30,844 bases of DNA from an uncultured Clostridia bacterium (GCA_937884385.1 CALGCW010000284.1:1-30844), one strand, 5' to 3'. Numbered from the stretch's first letter, positions 1 to 9,900 are shown. Notes: generated by a model not told the origin, from the letters alone. Numbers and translations are program-made.

Positions 1-694
1 CTGCGCCGACAACACCGGGAGCGCGATGAGTCATAGGAGTCATCGCATTAAAGAGATGTGTTGCGTGTTTAACACCGTTCTTTGTGCTTTCCATAGCAGT
101 TTGATAGTCTGCAGAGGTATGTCCCATAGAAACGACAACGTCTGTTTCTTCTGACATTCTTTTTATCTCTTCAAAGTCCTTATCCTCTTCGGGAGCGAGT
201 GTGATGATTTTTATTATATCGGCATTTGCCTTAACGAAATCAGCATCGGGCTTGAGTATGAATCTCTCGTCCTGCGCGCCCTTTTTGGATGCGGAGATGA
301 AAGGACCTTCCGCGTGAACGCCGAGAATTGATGAGCCATAGTATTCTCCGCTATCTCTCACCTCACGGCAAGCTTTGAGCGTACCGTTTATGGTCATCAT
401 ATCAACAGTCATAGTTGTGGGCAAAAATCCTGTTACACCGTTTTCCACAAGTCCGCCTGCGATCGTTCTGATACTATCAACGTTAGCATCGCACACGTCC
501 TTACCAAGATATCCGTGAATGTGCAAGTCGATAAATCCGGGGGTAATATAGCCGCCCTTGCAGTCTATTATCTCTGCACCTTCAGGAATTTCATTTTCTT
601 CTACTATTCCCTCGATTTTGTCGGAGAGAAGAAGAACTTTATTATATATTATTGCGTCTTCTAATATTATTTGTCCGTTTATTATTGTAATCAT
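1..694 (-). CDS. nagA: N-acetylglucosamine-6-phosphate deacetylase, N-terminal part (cut by window edge)
   Basis: This open frame runs off the left edge, so only the first 231 residues are visible. It begins at ATG 694-692 behind a strong AGGAGG at about 699-704. The amidohydrolase metal-site residues of NagA can be read: the HxH pair in DLHIHG (residues 58 and 60), E130 in HAEGPF, H193 in SMGHTSAD and H214 in ATHLFNAM. The enzyme hydrolyses GlcNAc-6-P to GlcN-6-P and acetate in the cytoplasm. It is a different paralogue from the nagA at 20731-21894, which reads THLYSAC in place of the more usual THLFNAM seen here. It follows the operon's terminator-like hairpin, so it may have its own promoter or depend on readthrough. 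By eye its GC content is higher than that of the adjoining operon genes. Confidence 0.92.
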   Translation of the reverse strand, partial: MITIINGQIILEDAIIYNKVLLLSDKIEGIVEENEIPEGAEIIDCKGGYITPGFIDLHIHGYLGKDVCDANVDSIRTIAGGLVENGVTGFLPTTMTVDMMTINGTLKACREVRDSGEYYGSSILGVHAEGPFISASKKGAQDERFILKPDADFVKANADIIKIITLAPEEDKDFEEIKRMSEETDVVVSMGHTSADYQTAMESTKNGVKHATHLFNAMTPMTHRAPGVVGA

Positions 695-736
695 TTTACC
701 CTCCTAAAATATACTATGTAAAATAATCACTCTCAC

Positions 737-762
737 AAAAGGCCAGTTTTAACTGACCTTTT
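737..762. terminator. Hairpin at the end of the glycan operon
   Basis: Arms 737-747 and 752-762 pair over 11 bp with one G-T wobble, around a 4-base loop. It lies immediately after the stop of the last operon gene. On the minus strand the stem ends in TTTT; on the plus strand it is followed by a longer T-rich run. It probably works as a bidirectional or leaky terminator that separates the operon from the downstream nagA. Confidence 0.6.
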
Positions 763-772
763 ATATTTTTAA

Positions 773-1849
773 TTAATCAAAAATGTAAGGCAAATCATTT
801 TGAGCATGGGCTATTTCGATTACACCTATAATTTTCTTAACTTTTTCAGAATCTATATAAAGTTTCTTGCCTTCTGTAATGGCATAGTAAACATCTTCAT
901 ATAACTTTTGTGTTCCAACATCAAAAGCTGTACCATTATATGTACCCTTCTCTTCATGAACAACAAGTTTTTCTGAACAGTAAATTGGATTACCCTTTTC
1001 GTCCTGCAAAGAAGTTTCAATAAGAGGTCTTTCAACATTTTCACCATCAACAATATACCTATATTCATATGCAGTAGGAGTGGACTTATAACAACCCTTA
1101 TCACCTTGAATTTTGATATTATATCCAGAATAACATTCAGTATTATTGATCTCAAGGTCAATGATAGGCTTATTAGGAGCTTCAATAATCATCTTGCAAT
1201 AATCATCGGAATCACCACTTGACATAAGTGTATTTGCAAGCTTACTATAAACAACTTTTGCATTATCATCAAAATCCAAAAATCCCAAAGCCATACCAAA
1301 TGGGTGAGGTCCTGTGTTATATGCGTTACCACCCATCATTTTTTGCATTGTCTGCCAGTCCCATCTACGAGCAAAAGCATTAAAACGAATGCTAATCTGT
1401 CTAACTGTACCAAATTTTCCTTCTTTAATTAGTCTCAGAGCATCCTGATAATATGGAGCAAAAAATGTCTGTTGGAATACCGCCAAAAGCACATTGTGCT
1501 TTTTAGCTGTATTGATAAGATCACTACATTCAAACTGATTGCGAGCAAATGGCTTTTCAACAAGAACATTGAAGCCGTGCTCTAAAAGGTCTTTTGTAAT
1601 TGCATAGTGCATATATGAATATGTTGCATTTACTACAAGATCAATATCATCAATATCAAACAATTCTCTATAATCTGCAAACGCCTGACATCCGGGATAT
1701 CTTTCAAGAGATACATTTCTTCTTCTCTCGTCCATATCTACTACATATGCTACATCATACCACTGATTTCTATCTGACAAAAAGAATGTACCGTGAATAT
1801 CTTTTCCGCTTCTTCCCTGACCTATAATAGCAACTTTTAACTTTTTCAT
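773..1849 (-). CDS. Gfo/Idh/MocA family oxidoreductase
   Basis: This is a 358-residue NAD(P)-dependent sugar dehydrogenase-like protein. The Rossmann start has a clear GxGxxG (GQGRSG, residues 10-15), and the family EKP motif is at 98-100 (LVEKPF). The C-terminal half has the family's mixed alpha/beta layout, with a GGNAYNTGPHPFG segment where the catalytic histidine region usually lies. The start is supported by GAGGT just upstream. It is the last gene of the operon. Members oxidise or reduce sugars, inositols or amino-sugar derivatives, and some act as glycosidases through an NAD redox mechanism (GH109-like). The substrate here is unknown; the context points to an amino sugar or a modified sugar from the same glycan. 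Confidence 0.88.
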   Translation of the reverse strand: MKKLKVAIIGQGRSGKDIHGTFFLSDRNQWYDVAYVVDMDERRRNVSLERYPGCQAFADYRELFDIDDIDLVVNATYSYMHYAITKDLLEHGFNVLVEKPFARNQFECSDLINTAKKHNVLLAVFQQTFFAPYYQDALRLIKEGKFGTVRQISIRFNAFARRWDWQTMQKMMGGNAYNTGPHPFGMALGFLDFDDNAKVVYSKLANTLMSSGDSDDYCKMIIEAPNKPIIDLEINNTECYSGYNIKIQGDKGCYKSTPTAYEYRYIVDGENVERPLIETSLQDEKGNPIYCSEKLVVHEEKGTYNGTAFDVGTQKLYEDVYYAITEGKKLYIDSEKVKKIIGVIEIAHAQNDLPYIFD

Positions 1850-1879
1850 TTTGTTACCTCTCTAATAAATATTAATTAA

Positions 1880-2755
1880 TTATACATTTATATCATTAAT
1901 TTTTTCTTCTTTACCGCTGTCCAATGAACGTTTGATAGCATTTAAAACAAACACTGGCATAATAAAGTTTCTATTATCAACTTGTTGTTCAGCTCCACTA
2001 AGAATATCATAAAAAGCATCAAATTCTTTAACAAAACAATCAGTTCCAATAATAAACGAGTCTTGCTTTACAGAATTCTCTGCCATTCTCATAACGTAGT
2101 AGAACTTATAATTATCATTTACAAACAATCCAGTTATGTCGAAATTATCATATCTAAATGTAACAGTAATATCTTTGCCGTTTTGACGTGCTATTACACT
2201 CTTCATATCATATCCAAAAACAAACAGTGTAATTTCTACCAAATGCTGAGAATAAAAGAAGAATCCGCCGTGAGGATTGTCCATACTAACAGGACATCTA
2301 ACATATCCGCCAAGTGTTTTTCCATCGCTATTTTCTTCTCTAAGTTTCTTTGCTTCTTTTACCCATTCAGCGTGTATGCAAGATGATCCACCCGTAAGTT
2401 TCACGTTGTTCTCTTGGCAAAGTCTAATCAATTCCAAAGAATCTTCTTCGGTAATTGTTATAGGCTTGTCCATAAATACAGATACGCCATTCTTTAAATA
2501 AGGCAAAACATATTTGAGATGTCTGCCACCATCACGTGCGGTAACAACAACACCATCTACTTCACCCGCTCTATCAGAAAAATCATTCAACACAGGAACC
2601 CCGTGTTTTTCATTAAGCTTTTCTGCTGCTTCTATTTCGTGACTATATACTCCTACTGATTCAATATCGCCATACTTTTCAGGATTGTTTTTAATAATGT
2701 CCAAAAATATAGCAGAATGAGAATTTTCACAACCTAAAAATACAATTCTTTTCAT
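1880..2755 (-). CDS. Gfo/Idh/MocA family protein with atypical motifs
   Basis: This 291-residue protein is related to Gfo/Idh/MocA dehydrogenases but is shorter than usual. The glycine-rich loop reads GCENSH (residues 8-13) instead of GxGxxG, and the EKP motif is DKP (96-98, FMDKP). A segment HGGFFFYSQHLVEI fits the family's substrate-side histidine region. A GGAGG site lies a few bases before the ATG. It sits 30 bp upstream of another family member and after the YesL-like gene. The altered dinucleotide loop could mean a changed cofactor mode or a non-redox role. Fold assignment is fairly sure; activity is not. Confidence 0.75.
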   Translation of the reverse strand: MKRIVFLGCENSHSAIFLDIIKNNPEKYGDIESVGVYSHEIEAAEKLNEKHGVPVLNDFSDRAGEVDGVVVTARDGGRHLKYVLPYLKNGVSVFMDKPITITEEDSLELIRLCQENNVKLTGGSSCIHAEWVKEAKKLREENSDGKTLGGYVRCPVSMDNPHGGFFFYSQHLVEITLFVFGYDMKSVIARQNGKDITVTFRYDNFDITGLFVNDNYKFYYVMRMAENSVKQDSFIIGTDCFVKEFDAFYDILSGAEQQVDNRNFIMPVFVLNAIKRSLDSGKEEKINDINV

Positions 2756-2778
2756 AATACCTCCATAAAGACAATTAC

Positions 2779-3660
2779 TTAAATTTCTTCATTCCAAATT
2801 GTACCTTTCCCCACAAGTTCAGGAAAGTACTTGATATTTATATAAGTATCTAAAACATTATATATAAACAAACAATATCCGATTAATAAAAATCCTCCAC
2901 CAAGAGTATATATCAATCGAATAATTAAACTTGGATAAAAACCAAGTTCTGTAATCACCATTAATGGCAAAACTCCCATTGATGATATCAATAAAATAAT
3001 AACATATTTATTTAACAACAACGTTATTGCTACTTTAAGATTTTGAACGAATGTATTCTTATAAACCGAAATACACACAAATATAATAAAGAATATTGGT
3101 AAAACGATCAAAATCTCAGCCGCTATTGGTAAAAACAAAATTACCGAATAATCCTGATCAGCTACCATATACGAATTGTTAATCAAATAATTAGCTATAT
3201 AGTTAATAAATGCAAAGATCAAAGTAACCAATACACATTGCTTTGCATTTTGCTTAACACCAATTCGAAAATCGTGTTTGATCGACACATTTTCTATCCA
3301 GCAATACTGTCTAACCACACGTAAGATACCCGCCAATCCAATTGAGAATATCAACCACAAAGGTATCTTTATTAATTCCACAATATTTTGTAGCGCAAGA
3401 ACATTGTATGCTATTTCATTAATTTCAGCTTCACTTGAAACTCCAGATAAATTTTCAGTTAAACTAACAACCAAAATATTTTCTGTCAAATCAACAATAT
3501 GTATTGGAAGAGAGAAAGCAAGCAAGATTAGTCCTATATAAAACACTTTAGACAAATGCAAATGACAAATATCTTTGAAAACTTGCTTTCTTGTTCTTGG
3601 CATCATATCAATACTATAATTTGATGATGCTTTTCTTTGTTTAAAAAAATTTAATCTCAT
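2779..3660 (-). CDS. YesL/DUF624-like integral membrane protein
   Basis: This 293-residue protein has about six hydrophobic spans (roughly 38-60, 95-115, 138-160, 172-200, 215-235 and 243-265). A central stretch with a basic/aromatic pattern (LRVVRQYCW ... DFRIGVKQNAKQ) resembles the YesL (DUF624) proteins that often accompany CUT1 sugar transporters. No catalytic residues are evident. The start lies three bases after the stop of the ABC ATPase gene and has no strong ribosome-binding site, which suggests translational coupling. A permease-like or accessory role in the same uptake system is an inference. It could also be an unrelated membrane protein of unknown function. Confidence 0.55.
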   Translation of the reverse strand: MRLNFFKQRKASSNYSIDMMPRTRKQVFKDICHLHLSKVFYIGLILLAFSLPIHIVDLTENILVVSLTENLSGVSSEAEINEIAYNVLALQNIVELIKIPLWLIFSIGLAGILRVVRQYCWIENVSIKHDFRIGVKQNAKQCVLVTLIFAFINYIANYLINNSYMVADQDYSVILFLPIAAEILIVLPIFFIIFVCISVYKNTFVQNLKVAITLLLNKYVIILLISSMGVLPLMVITELGFYPSLIIRLIYTLGGGFLLIGYCLFIYNVLDTYINIKYFPELVGKGTIWNEEI

Positions 3661-3663
3661 AAA

Positions 3664-4347
3664 TCACAAAATATCCTTGTATTCGTCGGGATAATATGAA
3701 TGTGATATTTTCCCATCTTTTATTTCAATAATTCTATCCGCTATCAAAACTGCATCTTCAAGATCATGAGTAACATATATGATAGTTGGGTGATAGTCCT
3801 TGCAATACTCCAAAACAATTTTGCGCATTTTTTTCCTTGTTTCAATATCAAGATTTGAAAATGGTTCATCAAGTAAAACAATTTTGGGTTGCTTTACAAA
3901 AGCTCTTGCTAATGCTACAAGTTGCTGCTGTCCACCAGACAACTGAAATGGTTTTCTTGTGAGTAAATACACCAAACCAAAACGCTTTGCTATTTCATAA
4001 ACTTGCCTATTAATTTCTTCATATTTAACTTTTGAATTGGTCAATGGATATGCGATATTTTCGAAAACAGTAAGATGTGGATATAGAACATATTCTTGAC
4101 TAACATAAGCCATATCATTGGTACGTTTATCATAATCATAAACTTCTTTTCTGTTAATGAATATATCTCCCTCGGTGTATGTAAGCATACCTGCTATAGC
4201 TTTTAATAGCGTAGTTTTGCCACAACCAGATTCGCCAATAACTACCAATAATTGAGAATCAGGAATATCAAGATTCAAGTTATCAATAACCAGCAAATGT
4301 CCTTTATTTACTTTGTAATAACAAGATAGATTTTTTATATTAATCAT
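3664..4347 (-). CDS. ABC transporter ATP-binding protein, short MalK-like form
   Basis: This 227-residue ABC ATPase has all core motifs: Walker A GESGCGKT (38-45), Q-loop Q84, signature LSGGQ (136-140), Walker B IVLLDE (156-161) and switch histidine H194 (YVTHD). It overlaps the SGNH hydrolase gene by 8 bp. ATPases of CUT1 sugar importers (MsmX/UgpC/MalK) are usually about 360-380 residues with a C-terminal OB/TOBE regulatory domain. This protein stops right after the nucleotide-binding domain, and no remnant of that domain follows; the next gene begins three bases later. It is the only ATPase in the operon and may energise the permeases at 16-18 kb, but that pairing is inferred. It could instead serve the neighbouring membrane protein. 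Confidence 0.9.
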   Translation of the reverse strand: MINIKNLSCYYKVNKGHLLVIDNLNLDIPDSQLLVVIGESGCGKTTLLKAIAGMLTYTEGDIFINRKEVYDYDKRTNDMAYVSQEYVLYPHLTVFENIAYPLTNSKVKYEEINRQVYEIAKRFGLVYLLTRKPFQLSGGQQQLVALARAFVKQPKIVLLDEPFSNLDIETRKKMRKIVLEYCKDYHPTIIYVTHDLEDAVLIADRIIEIKDGKISHSYYPDEYKDIL

Positions 4348-4984
4348 TATTTTGCAAACCTTCTATTTTAGAGAATTCCTTAATCCATTCTTCAGCTATA
4401 ACATGTGCACCTACTACAGTAGGGTGTATTCCATCAAACAAATAATAACTTGTGGGCATATTATTCGTCAAATCATCAAAAACGGGTTGCAAAGATACAT
4501 ATGTGCAATTATGTGATAAAGCAACTTTTTTAGCTATTTCTGCATATTTACGAATGTCGCTTATTTGCTCATAAATAGGATCGGTAGTGCTTCCATGAGT
4601 AACAAAAGATCCCATAACTATTATTTTTGTGTTTGGAAGAACCTTTTGAGTATCTTCAATAAGCATATTATAGAAACGTTCATATCTGTCAATTTCTACA
4701 CCATTGCCATCTCTTACATCATGAAGAACATCATTAGTACCCACCATGATTGTAATAACATCGGGAGACAAATTCCAACAATCTACTTTTATTCTTTGAT
4801 ATATGTCAACAATTCTGTCTCCACTAATGCCACGATTAATAATTTCATATTTACCCGGGTAATTTTTCCCAAGATATCCTTCCAAAGCAAATACGAATCC
4901 ATTACCAAAACTGTAAACTCTAAAACCCTCAGTTCTTTCACGACGCATGTCAGTGATAGAATCTCCAATAAACAATAATTTCAT
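4340..4984 (-). CDS. SGNH/GDSL-type esterase, cytoplasmic
   Basis: This 214-residue protein shows the SGNH blocks in order: GDSIT with S9 near the N-terminus, the glycine block NRGISGDR (50-57), VGTND with N84, and DGIHP with D184 and H187 as the catalytic pair. There is no signal peptide or membrane span, so it should act inside the cell. A GAGGT site precedes the start. In glycan operons, such enzymes commonly remove O-acetyl groups from sugars before glycosidases act. That is the likely job here, between the GH20 hexosaminidase gene and the ABC ATPase gene. The exact ester is not predictable. Confidence 0.87.
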   Translation of the reverse strand: MKLLFIGDSITDMRRERTEGFRVYSFGNGFVFALEGYLGKNYPGKYEIINRGISGDRIVDIYQRIKVDCWNLSPDVITIMVGTNDVLHDVRDGNGVEIDRYERFYNMLIEDTQKVLPNTKIIVMGSFVTHGSTTDPIYEQISDIRKYAEIAKKVALSHNCTYVSLQPVFDDLTNNMPTSYYLFDGIHPTVVGAHVIAEEWIKEFSKIEGLQNND

Positions 4985-4999
4985 TAAAATGACCTCATA

Positions 5000-6802
5000 T
5001 TAAAGAGCATTAACTGTAACATAATTTGCCCAGTTATAGTAAGTAAGATGATGATCTTCTGGATCTCCCCATACAAAGGGTAAAATATCTTGTTCTAACT
5101 CGTGAATAGGAGTTCCCTTTTCAAGATACTCGTCAATTCTCTGCTTACAAGTTCTAATTCTTTGCGCAAGACCACCAAGTCTGATATCCATAACTTCAAA
5201 TCCTTGTGGCTTATTCTCATCATTCCACTGTTTATACAACGCCTGATGGAATTCTTCGATACGTTTAATAAGTTCTGGACATATTTCTTTAGATATTCTT
5301 TCAAGCTCTTGTTTATTATTTCCTTTATAAGCAGCACGTGCCTGCTTTCCTAAAAGAAGTTTAATTTCAAGAACTTTACACAATTTCAATGTTGTGTTAA
5401 ATGTTAATGGATATTTATCAATATCAAGAGCTTCGAAAGCCTTAACATGTTCTACCATACTTGGAAGATATTCATCATAACATCTTGAGTCAAGGAATCC
5501 GCTAAACAAATCACTATAAAGGAAATATTTAGTGGGACATTCAAGGCGGAGTTTTGTTGTTCCCAATTCATTCGGTGTATCAAGAAGCATATATGTATCC
5601 CAAGGAATATCAGTAAGAGCCTCAAAAGATTCTTTAATAGAATTCAAATTGCTATCACCATAGAAATGAGAAGCAAAATAGCAGAATGATGGCAAAATAG
5701 CATACACAGAACACTCTGTTCCGTTGTCTCCCCACGCACAAGTAAAGAAGTTCTTTATATTACACTGTTTCATTGCGGGATATAAAGCACTAAATGCTCC
5801 AAATGTAAAGTTGTTATGAGGAACAATACCGATACACTTCCAAGAAGCATTAACCATCCAAATGTCTCTGTTGAATTTATTGTGTTCGCTGAGCATTCTT
5901 ACATATTGGTTTGTATCATAACTTCTATAATCCCAATATGCCAAAGCAACATTTTCAGGCACCTTCTCAACTACTTCTTGAGGTACGGGATTAGTTCCAT
6001 AGTACTGACCATCATTCACAATTCTAAAGAACATATCGGACCACATCATTGGTTTGAAACCATACTTTTCAGCAATTTGAGCAACACGGTTAAGGTGCTT
6101 TAACAAAATAGTAAATCTATCAACGTATCCATGCTGTTTAAGATATTTACCAAGTCCAAGCATATCGGCTTCATCAAATCCAATGTTAATATTCTTAGTC
6201 TTAAAACACTTTCTCATTGATGCAAACATATCATCGATCCACTGATATGTATTCTCGTCGTCACAAAGAAGAATATCGTTAAGGTCATACATATAACCAA
6301 GATCCCACCATTTTTTAGGTGCATTCATATGGGCCAATGTTTGAATACAAGGTACCAACTCTATATCAAAGAGACTTGCATATTCATCGAGTTCTTTAAG
6401 TTCCTCTTCACTATATCTTCCGCGAAGATATCCGAAGAATGGACGATTTTCTATGGTATAAACGTCTTCCATATAAAGAAGCACCATATTATATCCCATA
6501 AGAGCGCTCATTCTAATTATATTTTTAATAGTGGAAATATTGAAAACACCGTTGCGTGAGCAATCAAGCATAATTCCCATATTATTAAGCTCACATTTTA
6601 TCTCAAGGCTGAAATCACCCTTGCCCTGATGCTTTTTAATTTCAAGCAATGCACGTCCAAGTTGAACATTATTGCTATAAACGACAAGATAATTTTTTCC
6701 CTTACCTTCTACGGAACAATAATCCGTATCAGTTCTTTTTGTAAGATGTATATTATCAGCAGAAAGATTAATCTGCTCGCACAATGTTCTCAATATATCC
6801 AT
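5000..6802 (-). CDS. Glycoside hydrolase family 20-like beta-N-acetylhexosaminidase, cytoplasmic
   Basis: This 600-residue protein has a central GH20-type TIM barrel. It carries the characteristic acid pair D210-E211 in NIGFDEAD, preceded by the strands GIMLDCSRN and LVPCIQTLAHMN. The overall layout resembles exo-acting cytoplasmic hexosaminidases of the GcnA type. The start chosen is ATG 6802-6800 because AAAGGAG lies at 6811-6818. An open frame extends about 31 codons further upstream, but that part merely reads through a GC-rich hairpin. No signal peptide is present. It should remove terminal beta-linked GlcNAc or GalNAc from imported oligosaccharides and supply substrate for the NagA/NagB steps. 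The C-terminal 150 residues are helical and of no recognised function. Confidence 0.85.
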   Translation of the reverse strand: MDILRTLCEQINLSADNIHLTKRTDTDYCSVEGKGKNYLVVYSNNVQLGRALLEIKKHQGKGDFSLEIKCELNNMGIMLDCSRNGVFNISTIKNIIRMSALMGYNMVLLYMEDVYTIENRPFFGYLRGRYSEEELKELDEYASLFDIELVPCIQTLAHMNAPKKWWDLGYMYDLNDILLCDDENTYQWIDDMFASMRKCFKTKNINIGFDEADMLGLGKYLKQHGYVDRFTILLKHLNRVAQIAEKYGFKPMMWSDMFFRIVNDGQYYGTNPVPQEVVEKVPENVALAYWDYRSYDTNQYVRMLSEHNKFNRDIWMVNASWKCIGIVPHNNFTFGAFSALYPAMKQCNIKNFFTCAWGDNGTECSVYAILPSFCYFASHFYGDSNLNSIKESFEALTDIPWDTYMLLDTPNELGTTKLRLECPTKYFLYSDLFSGFLDSRCYDEYLPSMVEHVKAFEALDIDKYPLTFNTTLKLCKVLEIKLLLGKQARAAYKGNNKQELERISKEICPELIKRIEEFHQALYKQWNDENKPQGFEVMDIRLGGLAQRIRTCKQRIDEYLEKGTPIHELEQDILPFVWGDPEDHHLTYYNWANYVTVNAL

Positions 6803-6830
6803 TATTATATCTCCTTTTTCTATACGAGGT

Positions 6831-6864
6831 TCTCTCCCCCACGGCATGCGCCGTTGGGGAGAGA
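6831..6864. repeat. GC-rich perfect-loop hairpin between two operon genes
   Basis: Arms 831-845 and 850-864 of this kilobase pair over about 15 bp with a single mismatch, around the loop ATGC. The element is far richer in GC than its surroundings. It lies between the 1123-residue lipoprotein gene and the GH20 gene. On the minus strand no T-run follows, so it does not look like an ordinary terminator for the operon. On the plus strand ATTATTTTT follows. It may be an mRNA-stability or processing hairpin, or a REP-like insertion. Confidence 0.7.
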
Positions 6865-6925
6865 TTATTTTTGGAGGCAACCATGAAAATATCATAGTTA
6901 CTTATCTAAATTTATTGTTGTGGGA

Positions 6926-9900
6926 TTATTTTGTAAGTCCCAAAGAAGCTGCAAGAGCTGCTGCTGTTTCATCTGCCCAAAGAGCATTTATATCAGCAAA
7001 ATTCTTGTTACCTGTAGCACTAAAACTACAACTGGTTTTTGTTGAAGCATTGTATGCCAAATATGCATATTTATCAGCTGCTACTGCATAGCAATTCTTG
7101 AATACTGTTGCTTCTGTACGACCAGAGCCAAGTGTTCCAAATGCTGATCCGATTACTTTATCAGAAGGTACTTCTGTAAGTTCTACGATAGCATTTTTCA
7201 CTACGGGGTAATATGTTACATCATTTACCTTCTGTGACAAGTATCTCGCACTAATCAAAGAAAGACCCAAAGCAGAATACGATGTTTGATTATCAACACC
7301 AATCTTACCCTTTACATATACATTCTCAATTGTTCCACAGTTCAAGAAAGCAATAGCACCAGAACGGTTGTTTACTGTTACATTTTCAAGGCGAAGATTC
7401 TTTACAACACCACCCGCTCCAAGACATCCGATAAAACCACACTGATTGGTTGTAGATGTACCTACGCTAAAGTTAGAAATTGTATGATTCTTGCCATCAA
7501 ATACACCTTCGAAATTGTAAAGACGCAATTTATGTTGGTTGGTTATTGCAACATCTTTAAAATCAATATCATTACCAAGAACAATATAACCATAACTGTT
7601 ACCAGTTGCGCTCATATATCTATCAGCAGATCCAACAGGCGTTGCTACCAATGTCATATGCTTATTCATATTTACATAATCGTCATATGTATTGATTGAC
7701 CACGCGATAATTGCTCCTTCAATCATATAGGTGTTAGCGTTTGTTGTTACAACAATTGTTACTACACCTGTTGGCATTGCATCTACTTTCATAGCAGATG
7801 CTGAAATTGTAAGAACACCATTTTCAATAGTGCCGCCTACCTCAATAGGTTCTCTTCCCATACCAGCAATTGTTACAGAAGATGGTGTACCTGTAAGTTT
7901 ATCATCATTAATAACAAAATCAGTTCCTTGAGGATTGTTAGCTTCGTAAATAACATCTGTAAGTGTGATTGTTACTTCGCCAGGCTTGTGTCCAGGACAT
8001 CTATTTTCAACACATTCAGGTTTTGTACAAGACTCATTGGTACATTTACCACAATTATCAATTGTACAAGGACTTTGACAAACGTGAGGCACGTATGTTG
8101 TAATAGCAATTTCCTTAGTTATGTCGCCCCATTTAATAGTAATTTTGGCAGCATCAGCAGATGTAAGGTGCTGATTTGCTATAAGTTTACCATTAGTGAA
8201 TGCCAACGATTCATTATTAGTTGTTACTATACATGCGTTAAAATTCTTTAAAACAAATGTTGCTTCATCAAGTTTAAGTTCCATTTCAGAAGGAAGAGCA
8301 TTAATCTCTGCCTTGATTATTTCAGCGGAAGATTTGAACATCATAGTTTCAAGATCCCAAATATCTGTTGGATAAGCAGACTTCTTTTCCGCATAATAAT
8401 CGCTCTGAAGAAGTTCGGACATAGAATTAAATCTTTGAACTGACTTGCAATACTGTGTACCTACATCACCATTAGTTGAAGATCCACCAAATAGTCTTTC
8501 GGAGGATACAACAAAGACATTCTCCCAGGCACCTTTATTAGTGATAGCTTCCAATATCCCCCATTTTTCAGGAGCAAAATCTTCTGGAAGTGTAACATTA
8601 CAGTTCATTACCACTACAATATTCTTTAAAGAATTTTTATCTTGTGCTTGAGCAAACAAACCAACAGCACCAGTTTTATATCCGGTTGAAAGTTCATTAA
8701 TACTAAAGTAGCAATTTTCTACATGACCGTAAACTGCATAACCAAGTATTTCTGCCTGGTTGCCAGGAACATTACAAGTAATATTTGTAAATGCTATATT
8801 TTTGAGAGTAGCAGTGGAAGAAATCACACCAAAAATACCACCAGCATAGGTAATATTATATCCATTGATTGTATATCCACGTCCATCAAGTACACCTACA
8901 AGACCATGTCCATCGGCACTATACCAACCTCCACGGTTAATAAATGTTTTGCCGGATGCATCAATATTATTACCGAGAATATAATAACCATCAGCAATAA
9001 TGTTCTGAATTGCATTAGCACTATAAAATACACTGGCAAACTCATCAATAGTTGTTATAACCTTGCTTGTTACAAGTACATTGACACGATATACAATACT
9101 ATCACCTTCAACTATCCAAGTTCTTTCGCCCAAGTTAGAAACTCTTGTAACATCAAGTTTATTTATTGCTGTATTCCAAAGATTCACTTCATTCTTGTCT
9201 TCAGAATCATATACATATACAATGTTAAGATTATTTCCAAACAGGTTATCTACATCAAATGCATTATCTTTAGAAAGATCAATAATCCACTCATTGTCCT
9301 GTTGGAAAGTAACTGTTGCTTTACCTACAACAAACTGAACGGCATTGGATTTCACAATTCCTTCGGTTTCGTGTTGATACTGACACCAGATCGTAGCTTT
9401 ATCGCCAGACTGAGCTGTTGGTGACAAAGTTACTACACCATTTGCATCAACCAGAAGAATTTCTTCATCAGAAGAAACAAATACTATGTTCTCTGATACA
9501 TCTAAACCATCATAAATAGCCTCAAGAATCTCCAATTTGCTACTATTTTTGTATACCAATTCACCTTCAGTGGCATTCTGTAAATAAATAGTAGAGCTTT
9601 CACCATCAACCAATCCAATATTCATTGAGAAATTGGGTATAACTTTAACATTAATTACTTTAGTAAGATTTGCATCAATACCTGCTGCTGTTGCTCTTTC
9701 AATAGAAGCTGTTACAGTAATTTGAGCCTCACCAAATCCAACTGCAAGAATAACACCATTCTCTACTTTTGCTACACTTTCATTATTGGTCTCGTAAGAA
9801 TATGTGATACCATATGTAGAATCGTTTAATGTTGTACTCTTAAACTTAACAGAAGCTACAATAGGTCTTTGCTGATTCTTCGTAAGTTCCATAGATAATT

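Noticed and set aside
6803..6895. N-terminal extension of the GH20 gene
   Set aside because: It is translated from the hairpin region; the ribosome-binding site supports the start at 6802.
8723..9424. 233-codon plus-strand frame inside the large lipoprotein gene
   Set aside because: It is antisense to a clear lipoprotein gene, has odd composition rich in Ile, Asn, Thr and Cys, and matches no domain.
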